The notes beneath the pieces were generated by a model, which had not been told where the DNA came from, made no database searches, and saw only the letters and a program-made list of their open reading frames with translations. The position numbers and the translations under genes are program-made. From Streptomyces hygroscopicus (lineage in GTDB: Bacteria; Actinomycetota; Actinomycetes; Streptomycetales; Streptomycetaceae): DNA of 60,731 bases. This document shows, in pieces, positions 44,498 to 52,152 of this stretch (position 1 is the stretch's first letter; every line of letters begins with the position of its first letter). The stretch covers positions 1 through 60,731 of the forward strand of contig NZ_LBMW01000043.1 in the NCBI RefSeq assembly GCF_026168105.1. Direction: 5' to 3'.

Positions 44498-45100
44498 GTG
44501 GCGAGCCGGATCAGGCTGGAGGACCGGGAGTGCCCGCTGTCCACGACGGTGGAACACGTCGGCGAGTGGTGGACGCTGCTGATCCTTCACGACGCCTTCG
44601 ACGGCTACACCCGCTTCGACCAGTTCCAGGAGAGTCTGGGCATCTCCTCCAGCATGCTCACCACCCGGCTGAAGACCCTGGTCGCGGACGGTCTGCTGGA
44701 GCGTCGGCCCTACCAGACCAGCCCTGTCCGGCACGAGTACGTCCTGACCGAACTCGGGCGCTCCCTGCGCCCGGTGATCGTCGCCCTGGCCGCGTGGGGC
44801 AACTCCCGCCTCACGCCGACGGAGCGCAGCATGATCCTCGTCGACGCGCACAGCGGCGAGGAAGTCGAGCCCGTGGTCGTCGACGCCAAAACCGGCCGCC
44901 GACTCGACGACAGCGCCGCCTACGTCTTCACCGCGGGCCCCGCAGCCAGCGACACGATGCGCAGCCGCTACGCGGCACGGCCGGCCATTCCCGCGGAAGA
45001 GGCGAAAGTAGGCCCGGAAGATTCTCGTACAGCCTTGAGCAGGGCCGCGAGCCGGGCTGCACCTGACCAGCCTCGCGGCACCGGCTTGTCGCCGGCGTGA
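44498..45100 (+). CDS. HxlR-family transcriptional regulator
   Basis: About 200 residues with the HxlR winged helix: CPLSTTVEHVGEWWTLLILH DAFDGYTRFDQFQESLGISS and SMLTTRLKTLVADGLLERRP YQTSPVRHEYVLTELGRSL. Cys in the CPLS motif is the usual sensing thiol, responding to quinones or aldehydes in known members. GTG at 44498 with GAGGGG nine bases upstream is preferred over ATG 44489. The last 35-40 residues, from about 44990, run into DNA next to the recombinase remnant and may not be native. Confidence 0.87.
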   Translation: MASRIRLEDRECPLSTTVEHVGEWWTLLILHDAFDGYTRFDQFQESLGISSSMLTTRLKTLVADGLLERRPYQTSPVRHEYVLTELGRSLRPVIVALAAWGNSRLTPTERSMILVDAHSGEEVEPVVVDAKTGRRLDDSAAYVFTAGPAASDTMRSRYAARPAIPAEEAKVGPEDSRTALSRAASRAAPDQPRGTGLSPA

Positions 45101-45149
45101 TACCTGCCAACCCTCCCCAGTCGTTGAGAACTGGATCAAGTGAGGCGAG

Positions 45150-46770
45150 GGCAACACCGGTCGTTTCCAAGAATCCGCATGAGGGGTCGGTCTCGGCAGC
45201 CTGCTCCAGCAGAGCTCGTGCGGACTCCGCGTAGCGCATGGCCGTCTTCTCGTGAAGCCCGAACACCTCAGCAAGGTCGAGGGGGTCAGGGCCCTGGGCC
45301 GTGGCCTCTTCGAGTTGTCGATCGACGCGGAGCCGTTCCAAAGTCGCCTCCTGGCCGCGCAGGGGCCCACGGATCCAGCGGTTACTGGCGCGACCAGTGC
45401 CCGTAGCGGTCTGGTTGTTGATCAGCAGGTGGAGGTTGGCCGTGTTTGGCCAGCGCTCGCGCCGGTATTCCAGCCAGGCCAGCAGTAGTTTCAGGGTGAG
45501 ATCGTCGACGGGCCGGACACGGTCGGCGATGGTCAGGCGGCGGTTCCCGATGTCGACATCGTCGAGCATGAGAGTGGCGATCTGGGCGACCCGGGCCGCG
45601 TGCACCGCCGCGAGAGCGAGGACAAGCCGGGCGGCAGGGGTGGTGGCCGCGGCGACGGAGCGGTCGATCTTGTCGGGTGCGAGCGGTTGGAGCACGCTGT
45701 ACTCGATCTGGCCGACCTTGATACGGCTGGCCGGGTTGCGAAAGATCAGGCCGGACCGCTTGGCCCAGGCGAACAGTGAGCGCAGGGCGACCAGCTCGTC
45801 CATGCGGTGACGGCCGTGCAGTGTCTTGGCATGGGCCAGCACGTCTTCGCGGGTCACCTCCCGCAGATGGTCGTAGCGGTTCGACCACGCCAACAGCGCT
45901 GGGCGGGCCCGGTTGGGTAGAGCCGGACCGTGGCTTGCTGCCGGGGCAGGCTGCGGGGGCCGCCGTCGCGCAGAACTCGGGTCCAGCGTTCGGCTTCCGC
46001 AGCGATGCCGGGGGCAATGCCTTCCAGACGCTCAGCGAGCCATCGCTCGAAGAAGGGTTCCTCGTCATCCAGGAAGATTCCCATCTCCTCAAGGACCGTG
46101 ACGACGTGGCCAACCCGCAGGTCGAGGGCACGGAGCGGGGTGAATATCTCGCTGTGGCGGAGGATGTCGCCCTCGGTGTATCCGGTGAGCACGATGGCCA
46201 GGCCGCGGTTGACAGCGAAGCGGATGCCGCGTCCCAGCCCCGGGCTTCGGCGAGTTGGTGGGCGAGGTGCTTCGCCCAGGCCAGCCAGGGGCTGGCCAGG
46301 TCGGCGGCGGCCAGGTCGAGCCGACCGTAGTCACGCGGAACCTGCTCGAACAGTGGCAGTTGCCTCCAACCGGTTCTCGGCCGTGAGCGCGACACGGGCG
46401 GCGGCCTGCGGGATGCTTCTCGCGCCTTGACGTGGTGCAGGGCGGTGAGAGCCGATCCTCTGCGGTAATGCAGTCCCACGAAGAAGAGCTGGTGATGGCG
46501 GACGGCCTGGAGCCACGGGGTCATCACCTCGCCGCTGACGGTCGGCATGCCGGTGGCGGTCCTGGCGTTGAGCCGGGCCTGGCACCAGCACAGACGGCAG
46601 TACTCCCACATCAGCGGCTGGACTCGCTGGCAGCCGATGCAGACGGCCGTTTCGTGGCTGCGGCCGAACATGTAGCAGGTGTGACAGAGCCGACCGCGGA
46701 AGTCGCCCCAGGCCAGGCAACCTGGGCAGGAGCTGGTGGGCTTGACGTAGCCCTTCGGGAAGCGTGCCAC
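45150..46770 (-). pseudogene. Large tyrosine-recombinase-like gene broken by two frameshifts
   Basis: The first frame starts MARFPKGYVKPTSSCPGCLA with zinc-knuckle pairs (CPGC, CHTC, CIGC, CRLC) and runs to HQLAEARGWDA. The next continues in another frame near 46215 (IRFAVNRGLAIVLTGYTEGD), and the third from about 45925 (LLAWSNRYDHLREVTREDVL, then ALAAVHAARVAQIATLMLDD and FGLHEKTAMRYAESARALLE). Joined, these give a protein of roughly 530 residues with a zinc-binding N-terminus and an integrase-like core. It follows the HTH gene by 4 bp. The frame changes make it a probable pseudogene. Confidence 0.7.
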
Positions 46771-46774
46771 CAGT

Positions 46775-47104
46775 TCACTCCGGTGGCAGCGACCGGCCGT
46801 CCCGGCGCTTGGGGATCACCGCCGGTGCGGCGGTCCCTGCACCGACCGCCGCTCGTTCCGTCTCCGTCTGCCCCGGGCGGCTGACCTTCTCCGGCTCGCG
46901 GATCAGCAGGTCGCCGATCTCACAGCCGAGGACGACACAGATGACGTCCAGGTCCTCCAACTTGAGCGAGACGGGCTGCCCGGACCACAGACCGGACATC
47001 TTCCCCGCCGAGATCACCAACCCGTGCTCGGCCAGGCTCCGCTGAAGCTCAGAAGCCTTCCAGACCCCTTTGTTCGCGGCGGTCAGCCGCAGGTTCCACC
47101 TCAT
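46775..47104 (-). CDS. XRE-type helix-turn-helix protein of the recombinase trio
   Basis: A 109-residue Cro/CI-like protein. The HTH domain starts almost at the N-terminus (NKGVWKASELQRSLAEHGLV, then ISAGKMSGLWSGQPVSLKLE) and continues with DLDVICVVLGCEIGDLLIRE, followed by a Pro/Ala-rich tail. Its ATG overlaps the upstream recombinase stop by 4 bp and its stop is 4 bp before the next recombinase gene, so the three were one translational unit. It probably regulates or assists the recombinases. Confidence 0.82.
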   Translation of the reverse strand: MRWNLRLTAANKGVWKASELQRSLAEHGLVISAGKMSGLWSGQPVSLKLEDLDVICVVLGCEIGDLLIREPEKVSRPGQTETERAAVGAGTAAPAVIPKRRDGRSLPPE

Positions 47105-47703
47105 CGGATCAGTCCTTCCAGCCGCTTCGCAGCCCGTTCCATCCCGGCGACGTTCCGCGCGGTAGGAGCGAGCTTTCGGCACGTGGCCAGCTCACCACCC
47201 CAGCCGGCGAAGAGCGTTCCGACCTCTGGCTCACTCGGTGGGATCCGCAGCTGGGCGTCCTTCGTGCCGCGCAGCCGGTTCATCTCGTCGATCGGGCACT
47301 CGATGACCCGGCCGGTCATCCTGTGCAGCTCGACCTTGTGCCGCAGCTCCAGGAACATGAAGTACGTGGTCAGCGCCTGTGATCGGGCCAGCCGGGTGCC
47401 GCTCGGCGAGCCACGCAGCACCTTCCCGAAGTACGCGTCGGCGTCGGCCGGCTCCCTGTCCCACAGCGGTCGCCCGAACCAGGACCTGATCTGGTCCAGA
47501 TGCCCGACATCCCCGCGGATCGTGCCGTCAGCCAGTCCTGCCGAGGCGCGTGCGAGGACGAACCCGGATAGCGCGTCGGTCTCGAACTGCTTCAGTTCCT
47601 CCGCCGACGCGGGCGCCCAGTGCTCGCGCAGGTCCCGTACGGCTGCCAGCGCCGCCAACCCAAGCCCCCTCACCTTCGGCCCGACTGTGGATCGGTCGGA
47701 CAA
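47101..47703 (-). CDS. Truncated tyrosine recombinase (N-terminal part)
   Basis: A 200-residue protein with a SAM-like core-binding domain of phage integrases (LADGTIRGDVGHLDQIRSWF; SQALTTYFMFLELRHKVELH) and RLRGTKDAQLRIPPSEPEVG. The catalytic domain with its Arg, His and Tyr residues is missing; the protein ends soon after CRKLAPTARN, where I would expect it to begin. A deletion inside the gene is the likely cause. It may still bind DNA but cannot recombine it. It is the first gene of the trio. Confidence 0.65.
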   Translation of the reverse strand: MSDRSTVGPKVRGLGLAALAAVRDLREHWAPASAEELKQFETDALSGFVLARASAGLADGTIRGDVGHLDQIRSWFGRPLWDREPADADAYFGKVLRGSPSGTRLARSQALTTYFMFLELRHKVELHRMTGRVIECPIDEMNRLRGTKDAQLRIPPSEPEVGTLFAGWGGELATCRKLAPTARNVAGMERAAKRLEGLIR

Positions 47704-47883
47704 GGTGAGAACGCTTCAAGAATCCCGAAGTTACGTCACAAGTCCGCAGAGCACCCGAAGGAGGAACAACCCCCTGGCCACGGGCGCAGGGACTCAGCGG
47801 GGCTCAGGTGAAATCGCGGGATGTCGCACATTCCCAGGGCGACGTCGTCGTCGCCCCGAGGCTCTCGCTCGTCCGTGGTGTCC

Positions 47884-48759
47884 TCAGCGCGTGCCACGGG
47901 CGAGTGTGACGTCGACCTCGGGCGGGGCCCCGGACGCGCCGTCCCCGCGCGACCAGCCCCGGTCCGAGGCCGCGCCGTTCCATCGGCGGTTCTCGAAAGT
48001 CACCGACGCGATGTGCAGGGTGGCGGCGTGGGAGACCGTCCACAGCGCCAGGGCCCATCCCGTCGTCGTGTCGCTCACCGGGTAGGCGAGGTCGGCGGTG
48101 TCGGAGGTCGGGTCGCCGTGGAGGCCGGGGCCGAACTCGCGACGGATCGCGTCCGTGACCGCCGTTCCGCCGTGGTCCGCGGAGTCGGCCGCCGCCACCT
48201 TGTGCACCGTACAGGTCAGGGCGGGGCCCTCCCGGCCGGTCAGGGCGGCCGCCAGGGCGGCCGCCGTGCTCTCGTGCTGTGCGTACGCCGAGGGGTAGCC
48301 GCTATGCTGGACCTTCTGGGCCGCCTCTGTCAACGGGAGGCTCAGGTAGTCGGGCACCCTGACGAGTGCGTCGAAGAACCGTGCGGAGGCGTGGACGGGA
48401 TCGCGCACCTCGGAGGGAGTGCCCCAGCCCTGGGAGGGGCGCTGCTGGAACAGCCCGAGCGAATCCCGGTCGCCGTAGTCGATGTTCCTCAACTTGGACT
48501 CCTGGAGGGCGGTCGCCAGGGCGATCGTCACGGCCCGTTCCGGAAGGGCGTGCGCGTGGGCGACCGCCGCGATGGTCGCGGCATGGGACGCCTGGTCCAC
48601 ATCCAGCGTGACGCTCGTACCGTCCGCGCCGTTCACCGTGCACTGCTCGGCCTGCGCCGACCTGGTACAGCGGGCCGCCAGATAACCTACGAGCGCCAGA
48701 ACCAGCCCCACCCCGATCGCCGCCGGCCACATCCTCCGGCGCCGCCTCCCTGCCGCCAC
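47884..48759 (-). CDS. Membrane-anchored lysozyme-like protein
   Basis: A 291-residue protein with an N-terminal anchor (RMWPAAIGVGLVLALVGYLA) and an extracytoplasmic domain. The block LPERAVTIALATALQESKLR NIDYGDRDSLGLFQQRPSQG WGTPSEV has the Glu-Ser and Gly-Leu-Phe-Gln-Gln pattern of lysozyme/transglycosylase-like folds, where Glu in ALQES would be catalytic. The C-terminal domain is unrecognised. It is divergent from the ftsW/rodA-type gene, with the TTGCGCAA element between them. A role in cell-wall remodelling is plausible. Confidence 0.72.
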   Translation of the reverse strand: MAAGRRRRRMWPAAIGVGLVLALVGYLAARCTRSAQAEQCTVNGADGTSVTLDVDQASHAATIAAVAHAHALPERAVTIALATALQESKLRNIDYGDRDSLGLFQQRPSQGWGTPSEVRDPVHASARFFDALVRVPDYLSLPLTEAAQKVQHSGYPSAYAQHESTAAALAAALTGREGPALTCTVHKVAAADSADHGGTAVTDAIRREFGPGLHGDPTSDTADLAYPVSDTTTGWALALWTVSHAATLHIASVTFENRRWNGAASDRGWSRGDGASGAPPEVDVTLARGTR

Positions 48760-48795
48760 CTCGGCTTCGCCCTCCCCTCGACTACAGTTGCGTTA

Positions 48796-48813
48796 TTGCG
48801 CAAGCGTATAACC
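48796..48813 (+). promoter_or_regulatory. TTGCGCAA-N4-ATAACC element upstream of ftsW/rodA
   Basis: TTGCGCAA, GCGT, ATAACC, then TTCACG. The inner edge is 65 bp from the ATG at 48878. The block closely matches the tatA-like site (GTAACC, GTCACG). It lies 37 bp from the start of the divergent lysozyme-like gene and could influence both. Confidence 0.6.
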
Positions 48814-48877
48814 TTCACGTCGGGGTCCGGAGTCACGGTCCCGAGTTCGCAAGGGACTCTTCACCGGAGGGAGCCGA

Positions 48878-50281
48878 ATGGGCGGTCGACGCCATCGGGA
48901 TGCGTGGCACGGAAGCGCCGACCGCACCGTGGAACTCGTCCTGGTCCTGGGCGCACTGGTCATCTGCGGGTACGCCTACATCGAGACGGGCCTCGCCACG
49001 AGCGGCAAGCTGCCGCCGGGGCTGGCGGTCCAACTCGCCTGCGCGGCCGTGCTGCCGCTGGTGTGCCATGTGTCGGTGCGCCGGTTCGCCCCCCATGCGG
49101 ACCCGCTGATCCTGCCCATGGCCACCCTGCTCAGCGGCCTCGGCCTGGTCCTCATCCACCGCCTCGACCTCGCCTACCGGTCCCATTACCGCTCGACGGC
49201 GGCGGCCCCCGGCCAGTTGCTGTGGTGCGCCATCGCGGTCGTCGGGTTCGGCGCGGTGATGGTGCTGCTCAAGGACCACCGCAGGCTCCAGCGGTACCCG
49301 TATGTGACCATCACCGTGGGCCTGGTGCTGCTGATGGCACCCGCGTTCTACCCCGGTGACGTCTACGGCGCAAAGCGGTGGATCTTTCTGGGGCCGCTGG
49401 AGTTCCAGCCGGGGGAGTTCGTGAAGATCATCATTGTGGTCTTCTTCGCCGGGTATCTGACGGTCCGCAAGGACGCCCTGGCGCTCGCCGGACGGCGTTT
49501 CATGAGGCTGTACCTCCCCCGCGGACGGCAGCTCGGCCCCATCGCCGCGGTGTGGATCCTCAGCCTGCTGGTACTGATCTTCGAGCGGGACCTGGGGACG
49601 TCGCTGATCTTCTTCGGGGTGTTCGTGATCATGCTGTACACGGCCACCGAGCGGACCAGCTGGGTCGTGTTCGGCGTCGGTATGTTCGCCGTCGGCGCGT
49701 TCGTCATCGGCTCCCTGGAACCGCATGTGCACGGTCGCGTGGTGGCCTGGCTGCACCCCATGGACATCTATCTGCCGCCCGCCCAGCGGCCGGCCGGCCT
49801 GGTCTCCGACCAGGCCGCCCAGGCTCTGTTCAGCTTCGGCTCGGGCGGGATGCTCGGCACCGGACTCGGCCAGGGCCACCCCGAACTCATCGGCTTCGCG
49901 GGGCGCAGCGACTTCATCCTCACCACGGTGGGCGAGGAACTCGGCCTGGCCGGTGTGACGGTTGTGCTCCTGCTCTACACCCTGCTCGCCGAACGAGGCC
50001 TGCGGACCGCGATCACCGTCAGCGACCCGTTCGGCAAACTGCTGGCCGCGGGGCTGGCCACGTCCCTCGTGCTCCAGGTGTTCGTCGTCGCAGGCGGTGT
50101 CACCGGCCTCATCCCGCTCACCGGCAAGGCACTGCCGTTCCTGGCCCAGGGCGGCTCGGCGATGGTCGCCAACTGGCTGATGATCGCCGTCCTGATCAAG
50201 GTGAGCGACACCGCGCGCCGGCCCCTGCCCACTCCGGCCGCCCATGTGAGCGCCGCCGAAACCCAGATCGTACGACCGTGA
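48878..50281 (+). CDS. FtsW/RodA/SpoVE-family peptidoglycan glycosyltransferase
   Basis: A 467-residue protein with about ten to twelve helices. SEDS-family hallmarks are visible: YGAKRWIFLGPLEFQPGEFV KIIIVVFFA, then LIFERDLGTSLIFFGVFVIM, QALFSFGSGGMLGTGLGQGH, DFILTTVGEELGLAG and GLIPLTGKALPFLAQGGSAM. SEDS proteins polymerise lipid II together with a class B PBP. GGAGGGAGCC precedes ATG 48878. No PBP or division genes are adjacent, unlike the main division cluster, so this is probably a specialised paralogue, perhaps for spores or stress. It shares its upstream element with the terD genes. Confidence 0.92.
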   Translation: MGGRRHRDAWHGSADRTVELVLVLGALVICGYAYIETGLATSGKLPPGLAVQLACAAVLPLVCHVSVRRFAPHADPLILPMATLLSGLGLVLIHRLDLAYRSHYRSTAAAPGQLLWCAIAVVGFGAVMVLLKDHRRLQRYPYVTITVGLVLLMAPAFYPGDVYGAKRWIFLGPLEFQPGEFVKIIIVVFFAGYLTVRKDALALAGRRFMRLYLPRGRQLGPIAAVWILSLLVLIFERDLGTSLIFFGVFVIMLYTATERTSWVVFGVGMFAVGAFVIGSLEPHVHGRVVAWLHPMDIYLPPAQRPAGLVSDQAAQALFSFGSGGMLGTGLGQGHPELIGFAGRSDFILTTVGEELGLAGVTVVLLLYTLLAERGLRTAITVSDPFGKLLAAGLATSLVLQVFVVAGGVTGLIPLTGKALPFLAQGGSAMVANWLMIAVLIKVSDTARRPLPTPAAHVSAAETQIVRP

Positions 50282-50360
50282 TCCGCGCGCGGGAACTACG
50301 GGACGTGCGCGCGCGTCCCCTTGGCAGAACAACACCACAGGTCGCCTTGGGGGGCACGCC

Positions 50361-51020
50361 GTGAGTACCGAGATCTACTTCAGCAACAACTATCGCGACC
50401 TGTGCGAGCAGCACGGCACCGGGGCGGGTTTCCAGTTCGAGTTCTACTGTTCACGCTGTTCCGACACCTGGCGCACGCCCTTCGAGGCGTTCACCGCGGG
50501 CCAGATGGCCGGCTGGCTGTCGCGGGGGGTGAACGCCGCCTGGTCGTTGATGGGCGGCGCCGGCCGCACCGTGTCCGATGCGGCCGACGGCCTGGCGGGG
50601 GCCAGCTTCGGCACACAGCGGGACGCCGCCTTCAGCCGCGCCATCGCCCATGCGCAGGGCCACTTCAACCGCTGCCCCCGCTGCACGGCCTACGTCTGTG
50701 CCCGCTGCTGGAACCCGGGACAGGGACTGTGTCTCACCTGTTCGCCGGACACCGCGGCCGAGGCGCAGGCGGCCCAGCAGAGAGGCCTGAACGACACGGT
50801 GGCGCAGCGCGCCTACGACGAGGGCAGGCAACGGGCCGGCAGCTACGACGTCACGACGCCGCGTCAGCTGGTCTGCCCGCACTGCCGTGCCGAAACCCAC
50901 GGCGGGGCGTTCTGCCCGTCCTGCGGAAACCGCCTCGCGCAGACGACGAGTTGCTCGGCCTGCCACCAGGACCTGCCCGACGGTGCGGCCTTCTGCCCGG
51001 CCTGCGGTAGCCGCCGCTGA
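50361..51020 (+). CDS. Zinc-ribbon protein with three Cys-pair modules
   Basis: A 219-residue cytosolic protein. The N-terminal half has FEFYCSRCSDTWRTPFEAF, then a Gly/Ala-rich helix and CPRCTAYVCARCWNPGQGLC LTC. The C-terminal half holds two standard zinc ribbons (CPHCRAETHGGAFCPSCG and CSACHQDLPDGAAFCPACG). GTG at 50361 follows a GGGGGG ribosome binding site. It is 79 bp downstream of ftsW/rodA on the same strand and next to terD on the other. I do not recognise a named family. A scaffold or signalling role with TerD is possible. Confidence 0.7.
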   Translation: MSTEIYFSNNYRDLCEQHGTGAGFQFEFYCSRCSDTWRTPFEAFTAGQMAGWLSRGVNAAWSLMGGAGRTVSDAADGLAGASFGTQRDAAFSRAIAHAQGHFNRCPRCTAYVCARCWNPGQGLCLTCSPDTAAEAQAAQQRGLNDTVAQRAYDEGRQRAGSYDVTTPRQLVCPHCRAETHGGAFCPSCGNRLAQTTSCSACHQDLPDGAAFCPACGSRR

Positions 51021-51098
51021 CCGAGCCCGGGACCGGGCCCGCCGCTCGCTCGCGGGAAGGCAATGGGCAGCGAGCGGCGGGTGACTGCGGGAGGAGGG

Positions 51099-51674
51099 TC
51101 AGACGTTGACGCCGAAGTCGGCGGCGATGCCGCGCAGTCCGGAGGCGTAGCCCTGGCCGACGGCGCGGAACTTCCACTCGGCGCCGTGGCGGTAGAGCTC
51201 GCCGAAGACCATCGCGGTCTCCGAGGAGGCGTCCTCGGACAGGTCGTAGCGGGCGATCTCCTGGCCGTTCGCCTGGTTCACCACCCTGATGAACGCGTTG
51301 CGCACCTGGCCGAAGCTCTGCCCGCGTACCTCCGCCTCGTGGATGGACACCGGGAAGGCAATCCTTTCGACCTCGGCGGGTACGGCGGCGAGGTTCACCT
51401 TGACGGTCTCGTCGTCGCCCTCGCTGCCGCCGACGAGGTTGTCACCCGTGTGCTCCACGGAACCGTCCGGGCTCCTGAGGTTGTTGTAGAAGACGAAGTG
51501 CTGGTCGGATACGACCTTGCCCGACGCGTTGAGCAGCAGCGCGGAGGCGTCCAGGTCGTAGTCCGTACCGGTGGTGGTCCGCACGTCCCACCCCAGCCCC
51601 ACCAGTACTGCACTCAGCCCCGGCGCCTCCTTGCTCAGCGACACGTTGCCACCCTTGGACAGGGACACTCCCAC
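51099..51674 (-). CDS. terD: TerD-family calcium-binding stress protein
   Basis: A 191-residue protein that is only a TerD domain: MGVSLSKGGNVSLSKEAPGL, then DYDLDASALLLNASGKVVSD QHFVFYNN, DLSEDASSETAMVFGELYRH and GAEWKFRAVGQGYASGL. The Asp-rich loops bind Ca2+. TerD proteins are linked with tellurite and stress responses and with spore development. GTG at 51674 is preceded by AGGAGG. It is very similar to the first half of the protein at 12968-14119 and shares its upstream element, so the two are paralogues in one regulon. Confidence 0.93.
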   Translation of the reverse strand: MGVSLSKGGNVSLSKEAPGLSAVLVGLGWDVRTTTGTDYDLDASALLLNASGKVVSDQHFVFYNNLRSPDGSVEHTGDNLVGGSEGDDETVKVNLAAVPAEVERIAFPVSIHEAEVRGQSFGQVRNAFIRVVNQANGQEIARYDLSEDASSETAMVFGELYRHGAEWKFRAVGQGYASGLRGIAADFGVNV

Positions 51675-51739
51675 GGCTCATCCTCCTGGTTGCGGGCCGT
51701 TCGTACGGTCACTTGTTTCAACGCCCGCACCCCCGGAAT

Positions 51740-51758
51740 GGTTCCGTCATTTGCGCAA
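51740..51758 (-). promoter_or_regulatory. TTGCGCAA-N5-GGAACC element upstream of terD (second copy)
   Basis: TTGCGCAA, ATGAC, GGAACC, then ATTCCGG in gene orientation. The inner edge is 66 bp from the GTG at 51674. The hexamer matches that before the first terD copy exactly. CGTTGA follows 16 bp after GGAACC and could serve as a -10 element. Confidence 0.65.
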
Positions 51759-52093
51759 TAGCTAAAGCGTTGAGGCCGTGGGGCCTTCGCCGGGCTGGTC
51801 GGCAAGGGGACTTGGGGATCTCCCCGAGCACCGAGCCGGTGTTCGCGGCGGTCAGGAGTCCGGTCAGGCATGGCAACGCACGCGGAGTGACCCGGCGTCA
51901 GGACGCCGAGCCCGAGCGGGCCGCCGCCCCTCGCGACGGTTGACGGTCTTCACGCCGGGTTCGCCCGCACCGCCGGACGCGCCGATGCCCGCACCTACGC
52001 CCACATCCGGGCCCGCATCCATGCCCACATCGACGCCCAGGTGGGCTCCTCAACCGGTTCCGGAACGGTTCAGTTCGACCGAAGGGCGATTCC
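51759..52093. other. Gene-free stretch between terD and the MFS promoter
   Basis: No supported gene. Between 51940 and 52060 there is an irregular repeat of GCCCGCAT/GCCCACAT-type units that opens low-complexity frames on both strands, which I do not regard as coding. Confidence 0.4.
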
Positions 52094-52121
52094 TTGCACG
52101 GCACCGGACGCCGATGCTAAC
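52094..52121 (+). promoter_or_regulatory. Promoter of the MFS exporter gene
   Basis: TTGCAC (52094-52099) and GCTAAC (52116-52121) with a 16-bp spacer form a plausible vegetative promoter. Transcription would start near 52128, at the edge of the downstream operator. Confidence 0.5.
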
Positions 52122-52127
52122 GTGTGG

Positions 52128-52144
52128 CCTCTACAGTGTATAGG
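52128..52144. promoter_or_regulatory. TetR-like operator over the MFS start of transcription
   Basis: CCTCTACAGTGTATAGG is a 17-bp dyad around a central G with one mismatched pair (CCTNTACA-G-TGTANAGG). The TACAGTGTA core is a familiar TetR-family operator form. It overlaps the ribosome binding site of the exporter. No intact TetR gene is within the window, so a regulator would be encoded elsewhere, perhaps in the cluster beyond the right edge. Confidence 0.6.
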
Positions 52145-52152
52145 AGGTAATA

